Origin: Phormidium tenue FACHB-1050
Lineage (GTDB): Bacteria; Cyanobacteriota; Cyanobacteriia; Pseudanabaenales; Pseudanabaenaceae
DNA length: 64,000 bases
Assembly: GCF_014696925.1 (NCBI RefSeq)
Contig: NZ_JACJQY010000007.1
Location: 1 to 64,000 of the forward strand
Reading direction: 5' to 3'
Shown: positions 42,901 through 50,923 of the stretch, in pieces
Layout: each line of letters begins with the position of its first letter
Numbering within the stretch: position 1 is the first letter of the stretch
The notes under the pieces: model-generated
Databases searched by the model: none
What the model saw: the letters and a program-made list of their open reading frames with translations, nothing else
Told to the model about the DNA's origin: nothing
Translations under genes and position numbers: made by a program

Positions 42901-44346
42901 TACGCGATCGCCATCAAAGTCGATGACTAGTCGTTTCGCATCGTTGGGATTGAGGTAGCAAACTCCTCTCTGTCTATAGGCTTCGGGATCTAATTCCCGC
43001 AAAACTGTGAGGTTATTCGTAAATACATCAAAGTTGGCGGCATTGGCGACGGGACTGCGATAGATGGCAACTTCGGCTCCATCGGGTAGTCCTGTAAAAC
43101 TGACTTCTCCTTCTTGGAGTTGATTATGAGGTTGAGCAATACCACTGGGGACGTAAACGCCTCCTGTGGCGACTTCTTGCCATTCACTCTGTAGGAATTC
43201 TCGCAAGCGTTTGGCGATATCTTCCATTTCTAATATCTGACAATGACCGCCTTCGATTAGGTCGGTTTTGAGGATGTCATAGAGCCAATCTTGGTATTCT
43301 TCGTTAGGTGAGGTTACTGTCTCTCGTTCAATTTCATTGGCTGTTGTGTTTTCTTGTGGGCTTAATCCTAGTTCCAGTGCTAGTTCTGGCTCAATGATTG
43401 GTGTAATGTTAGCGCGATCGCCTGTTTCTTCTTGCCTCTGCTGTTGTCGCTTTTCATGACGCTCGATATACAGTTGCGCTACCTTACGCGGGTCAGATTG
43501 GGCTTCAGCTAAGCGTTCGGCTTTGATTTTCAGCTTAGGCAATACGTCTGCTTGGACTCCTTCAGGGAAAAAGACGAGAGCTTGAGTACCCAGTTTTTGT
43601 TCAGTGAATTTAGCATCTTCTTTTCTTGACCAGAATAGACTGATCTCGTGGATTCCTGTGGTGGTGGTTTTGTTATCGCCTTTGATGCTCGATTTGGCGA
43701 TAATTCCATCGACTTCTAGGGCTTGGCAAAGCAAGCTGGCTCGACAGGTTCCTTTGATTACACCCTGCCACTCAGGTACGGCGGCGCGATATTGAAATGG
43801 GCGATTCGGTTCAGCTTTCAGTTGGTTTGCGAGTTCTGGAGAGATCAGGCTATAGCAGTCGCCGAGTTTGCTGGCGATCGCTCCCATTGCTTTGTTACTA
43901 AGGGTAATACCGTTGCTGAGGGTGATGAGTTCCTTTCCCCAGTCCGCTTGGTAGATTCCTGTATCTGGATCTTTGCTCAGTGTTTCATCATCGATGATTA
44001 GGATTCTGGCGCTTTCTTTATAGATTGAGGTTTTTGCTTCTGATACAGGTAAACTGCCATAGGCGACAGCATCGCTATGATTGGTGAAGATTTCTTGGCT
44101 TACCTTTTCAGAAATCTCGCGATCGCCAAAATAAGCAGTTCTCCCATTAGCAAGAATTAGATACAGCCCTTGCTCTTGCAGTCGCTCTATGTCTCGCTCA
44201 GTGATGCCGTCGTACATCTTGCCAACAGCTAGTTTACTCGGCTCAATGTCTTTCCCGATCTTCAGTTCGAGGTAGCTATGCTCAACGGTTTTCGGGGGCA
44301 AGGGTAACTCTTGCCCTGTCTTCAGGTCAATCTGTCTAAATTCCAT
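39922..44346 (-). CDS. Predicted giant double-psi beta-barrel RNA polymerase (QDE-1-like), 1474 aa
   Basis: The N-terminal ~670 residues carry the same ordered motifs as the 788-aa protein: PFQYRAAVPEWQGVIKGT (183-200) with K198; K222 in SSIKGDNK, 24 residues later; EVAIYRSPVANA (425-436); VCYLNPND then LVIDFDGDRVGII with D476, D478 and D480; and NPTGRVANLG (551-560) with AVDTPKSA (661-668). Only the invariant residues are shared between the two proteins, so the families separated long ago. The ~800-residue tail includes a GGRINGITYLYEGQAVKA segment (~1100), resembling the small domain at the end of some MOB relaxases, and an ASCH/PUA-like stretch (~1230-1300). A single-chain RNA polymerase with attached nucleic-acid domains is the likely role. 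Confidence 0.78.
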   Translation of the reverse strand: MEFRQIDLKTGQELPLPPKTVEHSYLELKIGKDIEPSKLAVGKMYDGITERDIERLQEQGLYLILANGRTAYFGDREISEKVSQEIFTNHSDAVAYGSLPVSEAKTSIYKESARILIIDDETLSKDPDTGIYQADWGKELITLSNGITLSNKAMGAIASKLGDCYSLISPELANQLKAEPNRPFQYRAAVPEWQGVIKGTCRASLLCQALEVDGIIAKSSIKGDNKTTTTGIHEISLFWSRKEDAKFTEQKLGTQALVFFPEGVQADVLPKLKIKAERLAEAQSDPRKVAQLYIERHEKRQQQRQEETGDRANITPIIEPELALELGLSPQENTTANEIERETVTSPNEEYQDWLYDILKTDLIEGGHCQILEMEDIAKRLREFLQSEWQEVATGGVYVPSGIAQPHNQLQEGEVSFTGLPDGAEVAIYRSPVANAANFDVFTNNLTVLRELDPEAYRQRGVCYLNPNDAKRLVIDFDGDRVGIIPSQLTSDQQASSKRTIEQYPTLIQEIIDKNLPENKPIQVEKEKKIPRDAANGFANLASAAVNAADNPTGRVANLGMRLEALRWDAQYIPESERSEYLQDIGKHFQKLLAEDKEDKKPFRILNDVWRNQIVEISQIASTIPKLPEPEKAPVVTQGLAKTERLLWQLESLAAVNLQRAVDTPKSARKVNEDEFQFCQKVAKYKQVEWIKDKDNSYAYIGTEGIKTNTQDPVGWMVEQANQIYKEYSLIGDRNYNRFDHIFPKDSHTAADSEWAKGIATHYNKLISEAAASRSRLEHEEGIALTATSSKGNKIEIVSVISTDPDGESPIWEIARKGETVDIKIAKNKDWKTEKQYPYKAVALIDQDKIDVGLISPATLAAYGKTLEKDKIFANLKLEFQLGISKNDVDDKFAAAEKYLETQRDAIPEAERDRRAAALWHNNNRAITGKMFTEVVAKQLQELQVEKIKVIGLQYETNELKDRQWQPHESLNCRMAIEANPQSPIYDKRVIQVQTGDQWENMGVVHNDAAYMPIGSQFIANIHISASKKDADLAIDRSTLKLPEIWHGLSPERVKEAVNLDAIVPQLKEAIAKAAANQPTMTEFVAKLADENVGLKAQVQAGGRINGITYLYEGQAVKASLVEMTWKNLAAMGVRYDPQRDREALTSVATATQSNTQATPQEDFKEKEIAEKLEQSVKITGKPIKMVYPLKLHGEVNSLPVDTCIEAMRGHGRCHTTRRYEPYAAYGFKEGDIAIAIAGEQKVAFQVGKQYKITPEMLKDVTYQQQWSQMEKHSAKELTTFQGHSNTWGMHFQPLGDYVDGKIVPFPTQQQSIKLDRNEVAEIQQLTEWSRTAEYLGKSEKYIDRIQDLIAGESITEKAQQAMHKDHQSLSQHIASQWREVLATPSEYVGSKNGNLVFERKGNEGKYRATWEQSTDTLTLDTKALRQGNIEYVPLLVQKGLEIAQSQVTVKDAQNVDRALKVIAENQKGRQEQR

Positions 44347-44360
44347 GTCATGATTTCTCG

Positions 44361-44576
44361 CTAGAATTCAAAGTCAATTTCTGCTTCTTTATTTGGTTTA
44401 GTTCCTTGTGTTTTCGGTTTGGCTTTTGCCTTTTTGGGCTTTGGTTCTGCATCTTCGTCATACAGGGAATACTGTGATTCATAGCGTGCTATGTCATCAA
44501 AGCTGGCTAGTCCTTCACTTAGTAATTCGTCGTAGGTATAACCTGCGTCAATCTTGGACTGGATATTGTTTCTCAT
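44361..44576 (-). CDS. Small acidic/basic protein upstream of RNA polymerase-like gene 2
   Basis: A 71-residue protein: a helical N-terminal half (DAGYTYDELLSEGLASFDDI) followed by a lysine/proline-rich tail and an acidic end (EIDFEF). It ends 14 bp before the giant polymerase-like gene and is probably co-transcribed, so it may be a small accessory subunit. No family recognised. Confidence 0.6.
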   Translation of the reverse strand: MRNNIQSKIDAGYTYDELLSEGLASFDDIARYESQYSLYDEDAEPKPKKAKAKPKTQGTKPNKEAEIDFEF

Positions 44577-44803
44577 TGGTTCCTCTTTAGGTGTTTAGGA
44601 TTGAATACAACGGATTGGAGAAATCGATAATCTAGAGAGTATATTTTATCAATTTCTCTGGATTGATGTTTGAGAATATTGTTGGTACAAATTCTGGGAT
44701 TGTCAATACTCCATTATGGTAGTTTTAGCTTCATCGGCGAATCGCTAGATTTTCCAATAGTTTCACGTTGGCTGTATTCTGGTTGTAGTTTCATTTCTTC
44801 TGT

Positions 44804-45560
44804 ATGACCCTGCTCAATCTCAATCAAGCTGATTTGTCCGACACCCGTTTAATTGCTTCCGATGTTGATGGTACTCTTACCCGCAATGGAAAATTCTCTT
44901 CTGATTTCATCTCGACTCTTCTCGATTTACAATCATCGGGAATTAAAGTCCTGTTAGTGACAGGTCGCTCAGCGGGTTGGGTCAGTGCTTTGGTGAATTA
45001 TTTACCTGTCTCTGGGGCGATCGCTGAAAATGGGGGGGGGGTTACAGGCTGATGGTCAAAAAGATTTGCTCTCTTCGGTTCCTAATCTATCTAGACATCG
45101 CATTCTTCTAGAAAATACTTTCCATCACATTAAGCAGCTATTTCCTAATCTTCTCACTTCTGCTGATAATCAGTTCCGTATTACCGATTGGACGTTTGAT
45201 GTCGATAATTTATCGGCTGATGATATTCAAGCAATTTCTGCTCAATGCGATCTCATGGGTTGGAGTTTTACCTATAGCAATGTCCAATGTCATATCAAGC
45301 CCCTCAGCCAAGATAAGGCTACTGGCTTGCTCTCAGTTCTAAAAAAATATTTTCCTGAACTCAATTCGCAGCAAGTTCTAACTGTTGGCGATAGTCCTAA
45401 TGATGAGGCGATGTTTGATCCTGCTTTATTTCCCATCTCGGTCGGCGTAGCAAATGTTCGTCATTATCAAGACAAAATGCTGCATTTACCCAAGTACGTT
45501 ACTGAGGCTTCTGAGTTTGCTGGTTTTTCTGAGTTGGCAAAATTATTACTACAAACGTAA
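44804..45560 (+). pseudogene. HAD-family phosphatase with poly-G frameshift
   Basis: A HAD hydrolase of ~251 residues (Cof/sucrose-phosphatase-like type). Motif I IASDVDGTLT, motif II VTGRS and motif IV GDSPND are present. The frame breaks in a run of ten Gs (45032-45041); nine Gs would give ENGGGLQADGQ and a continuous protein. It may be a phase-variable tract, an inactivating mutation or a sequencing error. The substrate is probably a small sugar phosphate. The break is the only defect seen. Confidence 0.75.
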
Positions 45561-45563
45561 AAA

Positions 45564-45592
45564 GCGGCGCATCGCACCGCCTCTTATTTTTT
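45564..45592 (+). terminator. Terminator after the HAD gene
   Basis: Stem GCGGCGC-ATC-GCACCGC (one mismatch) followed by CTCTTATTTTTT. It lies between convergent genes. Confidence 0.75.
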
Positions 45593-45608
45593 GGCAAGGA
45601 CTAACAAT

Positions 45609-46298
45609 TTAGCGATCGCCTCTAATCAATAACAATTGCACCAGTTGCAATGCTGCATAAATCGCTGTCGCTACATACGTCCATGCCGCCGCATTCAGAA
45701 CACTACGAGCACCTCGATTTTCATCGCCTTGCAAAATTCCTAACTCGTCAATTAGTTTCAGAGCACGGCTTGATGCATCAAACTCAACGGGTAAGGTGAC
45801 GATGTGAAACAGGATCGCTCCTGCAAACAAAATAATGCCAATGTTGATAAAAACTGTACTCAAACTACCCAATGAGGTTAGAAATAGCCCTGCCATTACC
45901 ATCAGGGGGCCAAAGTTTGCACCGATATTTGCCACTGGCACTAGCGATGCACGGATATTCATGAATTGATAGCCCCGTACATCTTGCAATACGTGACCAC
46001 ATTCATGGGCGGCGATCGCGGCGGCGGCTAGGGATGACGATGCGTACACCGACTCCGATAATCGCACGGCTTTAGCGGATGGGTCGTAATGATCGGTCAG
46101 TTGTCCTTCGACTTGCTCAACGGTAACATCATGAATACCCATACGCTGCAAGATGGTCTTGGCAACTTGTGCGCCTGTCATCCCTAAACTCGATTGAATT
46201 TCGGCATATTTTTCATAGGTTGCTTTGACCCGATGTTGCGCCCAAAACATCAAGATCATCCCTGGAATTAGGATTAAGTAGGACGAGTGAAAGTACAT
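45609..46298 (-). CDS. YugP-type neutral zinc metallopeptidase
   Basis: A 229-residue membrane protein. The zinc site HECGH (AAHECGHVLQD) lies near residue 94; an N-terminal transmembrane helix and three later hydrophobic segments are visible (SLVPVANIGANFGPLMVMAG; FINIGIILFAGAILFHIV). VEFDASSRAL holds the expected third ligand region. This matches the YugP/Zn_peptidase_2 family, usually chromosomal in cyanobacteria, with unknown substrate. Its presence beside the HAD gene is the main hint of a chromid or an integrated element. Confidence 0.88.
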   Translation of the reverse strand: MYFHSSYLILIPGMILMFWAQHRVKATYEKYAEIQSSLGMTGAQVAKTILQRMGIHDVTVEQVEGQLTDHYDPSAKAVRLSESVYASSSLAAAAIAAHECGHVLQDVRGYQFMNIRASLVPVANIGANFGPLMVMAGLFLTSLGSLSTVFINIGIILFAGAILFHIVTLPVEFDASSRALKLIDELGILQGDENRGARSVLNAAAWTYVATAIYAALQLVQLLLIRGDR

Positions 46299-46972
46299 AA
46301 ACTTTTTTCCTTTAGTCAGTTCTGTATCTCATTATCCCCTTGCTACTTCAGCCTCTGACGGTAGTGAAAACACCACTACTGCTGCACTTTCTCAAACATT
46401 ATCAAGTCGTTGTAGTCAGCAAAGTGGGAAAATCCCGAAATATTATGAATACTGAAATCATACTTTGCTACAAAATAGTGTCACAGATGACAGTATGGCG
46501 ACCCTGAACCAAAATTGACAATAAGTTCGAGCAAATTTTGAGAATTTAGAGATTAGATCTAGAGTGATCGATGTATGCTTAAATTGCAGTTTTTTATCTA
46601 CAGGAGATTACTTAATTAGTTTTCCCCTTCAAGTTAAAAAGCCAGTGACGCGAACCACTAGCTTTTTAAAACCCGAAGGTACAAATTAAATTTTTTGGAA
46701 ACGGGCAGAGCTGCTTTGGAAAGGCAAGATTTGTTCGGTGCTTTCTTATATCTTAAATGCAAGATACGAGTTTAGCAACAATTTTTGTTGCAAATTTTTT
46801 GAATTTGTCAAAAATAACGATCAAACAAGTCTAAAAAATCTATCCGTTTCCTGAGTGAAGACGCTACAACCCTTACATTCAGGACAATTGAGATGTTATT
46901 AAATTTGCGAGACTTGACTCGGCAGATCTGCAAAGTGATCGCTGAAGGCAAGCAAAAAAGAGGTCGAGTAGC
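46299..46972. other. Intergenic region upstream of the PrimPol gene
   Basis: About 670 bp with no supported gene. It contains a hairpin GGTAGTG/CACTACT near 46365, a terminator-like inverted repeat AGTTAAAAAGC/GCTTTTTAA at about 46632-46669, and GCAACA-ATTTT-TGTTGC followed by AAATTTTTT (46775-46800). Promoters for the protease (left) and the PrimPol gene (right) should lie here; I cannot fix them. Confidence 0.6.
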
Positions 46973-48736
46973 TTGACCTCACAGATAGATCGTATTTCTA
47001 ATGTTGCGGATCTTGAATTTACAACCAAAGGCATAGATCCAAAATTACTAACCACAACAGAATTAGCAGCGCAAACCTTTGCGAGCTTTTTCCCCTATGC
47101 GTGGAGTTTTATCTACGCCAAAAATGTAGATCGGACGAATAAACCCGAATGGAAGACAGAAACGCGCTACCCCATCACAGGAAGGCGACTATATGACTAT
47201 TGGGCAGATAACGAAACGCTGATCGGCGTAAGATTCGGCAACCAAACCGAATATGCCCTACTCGACATAGACAAAGGCAGCCCCTACCACCCCAGCAATA
47301 ATCACGAGAAATTTAAGACAGTCCTCCAAGCTCTAGAAGACATAGGACTAGTCAGACCGCTAATCGTGCAGAGTTCGCATAGCGAAGGACTACATATCTA
47401 CTATCCCCTGTGGCAAGAAGTCCCCAGCTTCGGCATCGCCTGCGCGATCAAAGCCTGCCTGCAAAAAAACAACTGCGAAATCGCCGCAGGAGTAATCGAA
47501 AGCTTCCCCAACACCAAAAAATACGACTCAGAATACAACGGACATCGACTGCCACTGCAAACAGGCAGTTACCAACTCGACAACGACCTCCAGATCATTG
47601 GACGGGATCTAAATCAATTTGTCGAAACATGGCTGACCGTACAAGAGCATCAAGACATCGACCTACTAAAACAGGCGATCGCCGAAGCCAAAGCCAACTA
47701 TCAACCACCCAAAGACAATCGAAAAACGATCCAATGGCGAGAAGACCTCGAAAAACAAATCCAACAAGGATGGACAGGACAGGGGCAATCCAACGAGCTA
47801 CTATACCTCATGGGCAAATACGCCCGAGTCTTCCTAGGCTGTGAAGAAGACGATGCGATCACCGAATACATCACCAAAACAGCAAAAGCCGCCGCAGGAT
47901 TCCTAAAATTTTGCGGAGATATCAAGAGACTCGAACAAAAAGCCAAAGACATCGCCAAATGGTGTATCAAGCATCATTTCCCCTGGGGCAGTAAAAAGGA
48001 AGAACAAACAGACAACGAAAAGGAAAATACAGAAATCCAAAAAGCCCAGAAACAAGCAGAAAGGCTAGAACGCATCCGCACAAGTGTAAACGAACTAAAT
48101 AAAACAGGAGAAATGCCAGAAACAATCCGAGGGATGGCACAAGCGATCGCCAAAACAGCAAAAGTATCAGTAGAAACCCTATACGAAAACAAACAGCTAT
48201 GGCATCCAGAATTCACAGAATCGCGTAACAGTCCAAATACAAACAATTTCGCCCCATCCCCCATAGTGATCGCCCCCCCTGTCGAACAAGCTGAAACCCA
48301 GACAGAAAAGACTGTTACAGAAAAAGTCCTATATAAAGCGTTAGCTCTGTCTGAAACGCCCCTGCGAGGGCAAGAATTGCCAAAATTTGCCGACGTTGAT
48401 TTTCAGGTCTCAACAGACTTGTCAAAGTCGCCGCAAAAACCTAGCGATCCGATGTGGATCGAGACTCATGGTAGGCTAAGTCAGCCAAAAGCTGAAATTT
48501 CTAAGGTCACGATCTCTCAAAATCCATCTACCCGCACGGCTAATGCCGACTGTTTGCGACCCTATGAACCACCAAAATCTGAGCCTATATCAGCGATTGG
48601 TAGTAGGATTGGCTATCTCAAAGCTTTACTAGAAACGCCAATTTTGCGTAGGAGTAAATCTGCATCGGAAATTGCTAGCTTGCAAGCCGAACTAGAAAGG
48701 CTAGAACGCGATCGGCAGACAAACTCCAGTCCCTAA
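46973..48736 (+). CDS. PrimPol-like (AEP) plasmid replication protein
   Basis: A 587-residue protein. I used the TTG at 46973, preceded by an AGAGG site; no nearby ATG fits. The N-terminal domain has the archaeo-eukaryotic primase pattern: YALLDIDKG with D98 and D100 (metal-binding DxD), SSHSEGLHIYYPL (134-146, the sxH motif), and RLPLQTGSY further on. A helical domain follows, as in other plasmid PrimPol proteins, then a ~240-residue low-complexity tail. It could prime replication of this replicon or act as a Rep protein. Together with the CyRepA1-like gene there are two replication functions, which suggests a fused or composite replicon. Confidence 0.75.
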   Translation: MTSQIDRISNVADLEFTTKGIDPKLLTTTELAAQTFASFFPYAWSFIYAKNVDRTNKPEWKTETRYPITGRRLYDYWADNETLIGVRFGNQTEYALLDIDKGSPYHPSNNHEKFKTVLQALEDIGLVRPLIVQSSHSEGLHIYYPLWQEVPSFGIACAIKACLQKNNCEIAAGVIESFPNTKKYDSEYNGHRLPLQTGSYQLDNDLQIIGRDLNQFVETWLTVQEHQDIDLLKQAIAEAKANYQPPKDNRKTIQWREDLEKQIQQGWTGQGQSNELLYLMGKYARVFLGCEEDDAITEYITKTAKAAAGFLKFCGDIKRLEQKAKDIAKWCIKHHFPWGSKKEEQTDNEKENTEIQKAQKQAERLERIRTSVNELNKTGEMPETIRGMAQAIAKTAKVSVETLYENKQLWHPEFTESRNSPNTNNFAPSPIVIAPPVEQAETQTEKTVTEKVLYKALALSETPLRGQELPKFADVDFQVSTDLSKSPQKPSDPMWIETHGRLSQPKAEISKVTISQNPSTRTANADCLRPYEPPKSEPISAIGSRIGYLKALLETPILRRSKSASEIASLQAELERLERDRQTNSSP

Positions 48737-48847
48737 TGGGGGTAGATACAGGATACGTGGTGCGTTTCATTTCTGAGAAACTAGCCCGAAATCGGGCGAT
48801 CGCTTTCAGGATGGTGACAAAATTTATTCAACTAAGAGGGTAAATAC

Positions 48848-48918
48848 CTCACCGCAGAGCGGTGTGAGTATATTCTAGTAAAAAAGAATTTGATACCCCG
48901 TCCGCTTGCGGCGGGGTG
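48848..48918. mobile_element. IS200/IS605-like end relic (paired hairpins)
   Basis: Two GC-rich hairpins 35 bp apart in AT-rich DNA: CACCGC-AGA-GCGGTG and CCCCG-t-CCGC-tt-GCGG-c-GGGG. Imperfect hairpins of this sort mark the ends of IS200/IS605 elements and their non-autonomous derivatives. No transposase or tnpB gene is present, so this is a solo end or a small MITE. Confidence 0.45.
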
Positions 48919-49160
48919 ATTTATGTCTTGTCGGGTTTTGATCTTGGTGATATTCCCCATACTCTTATTAAATCTAGTGATATCACAACTGATGCGATGA
49001 CTAACTTGGAGCTTTTGCAACTCAATGTGTCTCAGGTCATCAATAGCGTTCAGGATGGTGGGTTTGATTTGCTGAGTGCTTCAGAACCAAGTTTTTTGGG
49101 ATTAAGAGCGGGATGCTGCGTTACCATTTTGATTGGATCAAACCGTTATTAGATAAATAA
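48919..49160 (+). pseudogene. Truncated, frameshifted gene fragment
   Basis: The strand reads like protein from the hairpin onward (IYVLSGFDLGDIPHTLIK, DLLSASEPSFLGLR), then changes frame and continues GMLRYHFDWIKPLLDK to a TAA at 49158. The 5' part is missing at the IS-like relic. I do not recognise the family. The remaining bases up to parA are AT-rich and contain TTGGTGTCATTA-type motifs discussed with the centromere. Confidence 0.5.
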
Positions 49161-49266
49161 CTCAATGACTTAGATTCATGGATGTCACTATTGCTTTATT
49201 TATATAATGGTGTAATTATATATTGGTTCATCTATTAATGACACCAAAAACTAATCACATCATTAT

Positions 49267-50046
49267 ATGATTACATTAACAATATGTTCATTAGCTGGTG
49301 GGCAGGGTAAGACAAGCTGCGCTTACTTTGTAGCTCGCATGCTGGCAGCCAAGTACAAGGTTTTGTTGGTAGATGGCGATCCACAAAGCTCTCTAACACT
49401 TTACTCAAGACATCAAACCAAGCAAGATGAGCCGAGCTTATTTGAAGTTCTAAAGGGAGTTGTAAAACCCATTGAAGCTGTTTATCAGTTAGAAGCGCCC
49501 AATATATTTTTGATACCTAGTGATGATGGCTTAGATAAAATTCAGCAACATTTAGCTGACTCTGGCATGGGTGGTCTTATGCTTCGTAAGTATCTTAAAC
49601 CGCTCAATGATCTATTTGACTTCTGTATCATTGACTCACCTCCTCAGCGATCTCAATTGTGTATTTCTTGTATGGGCGCAGCTAATAAACTGCTTATTTC
49701 CTGCGAGTGTACGATCAAAGGAGTTCAATCCCTACTACGAACTATTGACACAATTGCTGAGTTGAAGGACATTGAATTGCTCAATGGCGATATTTTGGGC
49801 GTGCTACCGTTTAAAGATGTGTGGGTTGGGGCAAACCAAACAACTACGAGCAAGAAAGCAACGACTCTCATCAAAGCTACTGCTATCGAAGAAGAACTCA
49901 GAGTCTTTTCATCAATTTTGCAGTCTGAACGACATAAACAAGCGATGGATAACGGTAAAACACTTTCTGAAATTGGATATAGAGATTTGGAACACCCCTT
50001 TATTCAGGTAGTTGAGGACTTAGAACTATGTGTGCCGCAGAAATAG
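49267..50046 (+). CDS. parA: ParA-family partition ATPase
   Basis: A 259-residue ParA without an N-terminal regulatory domain (type Ib size). The Walker A is AGGQGKT (10-16), so the usual signature lysine is an alanine; the second lysine K15 is present. VDGDPQ and IIDSPPQ mark the switch regions. A small DNA-binding protein follows with a 19-base overlap, and palindromes lie beyond, which is a standard par layout. It should move plasmid copies by forming ATP-dependent gradients on the nucleoid. The missing signature lysine may change dimer-linked hydrolysis. Confidence 0.88.
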   Translation: MITLTICSLAGGQGKTSCAYFVARMLAAKYKVLLVDGDPQSSLTLYSRHQTKQDEPSLFEVLKGVVKPIEAVYQLEAPNIFLIPSDDGLDKIQQHLADSGMGGLMLRKYLKPLNDLFDFCIIDSPPQRSQLCISCMGAANKLLISCECTIKGVQSLLRTIDTIAELKDIELLNGDILGVLPFKDVWVGANQTTTSKKATTLIKATAIEEELRVFSSILQSERHKQAMDNGKTLSEIGYRDLEHPFIQVVEDLELCVPQK

Positions 50047-50417
50047 AAGATTTTTTGAGACGTAGTAAACGTCCTAAAGTGCATCGAGATACCTCAATTG
50101 GTAGTGAGGTTAATAATATTAGTAACAATCAGGAATTTATTGAGGTTCAGGAAACACAACCGATTACAGACCCTGAAGAACAAAAAGTAGCCTCTACTGT
50201 TAGACTCCGAAAATCAATCAGTAAAGCATTAAATAACTTGAAGTCAGAGCAAGGTATTACTAAGGATGCTTTTATAGAAGCAGCTTGGGAAATTTGTCAA
50301 CAAAACGAAGAAGTTATGAAATTAATTTCTCAGCAAGCAACTGCAATCAATGATCATAGACGTAAGCAAGGCATCTTATTACGAGCTGAAAGTGCGATTA
50401 AAAATTTAAAAGGTTAA
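50028..50417 (+). CDS. Small ParB-like centromere-binding protein
   Basis: A 129-residue protein overlapping parA by 19 bases. The N-terminal half is polar and probably disordered, as is usual for ParA-stimulating segments. The C-terminal half has a beta strand plus two helices (ASTVRLRKSISKALNNLK, TKDAFIEAAWEICQQ), the pattern of ribbon-helix-helix DNA-binding proteins. This fits the small partner in type Ib par systems, which binds the centromere and often represses the operon. Confidence 0.72.
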   Translation: MCAAEIEDFLRRSKRPKVHRDTSIGSEVNNISNNQEFIEVQETQPITDPEEQKVASTVRLRKSISKALNNLKSEQGITKDAFIEAAWEICQQNEEVMKLISQQATAINDHRRKQGILLRAESAIKNLKG

Positions 50418-50923
50418 CCTAAATAAGTCTTGGTGTCATTATATATTTATATCAAGACTTATTTATATGTTTAGCTTATTATATAAATGCTCTCTAAATT
50501 TACTAACTTTTAGTGTCTTGACTTTTTCTGGAGTGCTATCTTCATCCAATACCTTTCATCGAATTCACTCAAGGATTATGACCTGAATTAACAAAAGCCA
50601 GAATGCTTAGGCGGTAGTGATCTATCAAATAGAGGTCGCACCCTTTCTGTGAATCTTATAAATACACCAAGGTTTCATTATATCTTGGTGTATTTATGTA
50701 ATGACTGCAAGACATTATTATATCTTGCAGTCATTACATAAATAATTGTGATTAAGACTGAACAACATTGTTGGAGTGTTGGTAATTCTCCTAAATCAGA
50801 TCTGATTGATAGGTATCAGATCTGAGCGTGATGTAAGCACATATTTGCTGAGAAGATTTTGACTGAAAAAATAATCATATAATTACATCTTGGTGTCATC
50901 ATATAATGATTACAAGATATAAT
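50418..50923. promoter_or_regulatory. Palindrome-rich centromere-like (parS) region
   Basis: About 500 bp without genes. Perfect inverted repeats: AAATAAGTCTTG arms (50421-50464); TAAATACACCAAG arms (50659-50696); and a 20-bp arm pair TTTATGTAATGACTGCAAGA (50693-50742). The loops all hold CATTATAT-like sequence. A palindrome TCAGATCTGA is repeated 20 bp apart (50796-50825). TTGGTGTCAT recurs at about 50431 and 50890 and, inverted, upstream of parA (about 49237). This is the expected binding region for the ParB-like protein. The first repeat may also terminate the par operon. Confidence 0.6.

Noticed and set aside
48832-49020. Minus-strand 62-codon frame over the IS-like hairpins
   Set aside because: It runs antisense across hairpins and a plus-strand gene relic, with no ribosome site.
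50418-50923. tRNA or structured RNA gene in the palindrome-rich region
   Set aside because: The palindromes do not form a cloverleaf, and the placement beside parA and its partner explains them better.
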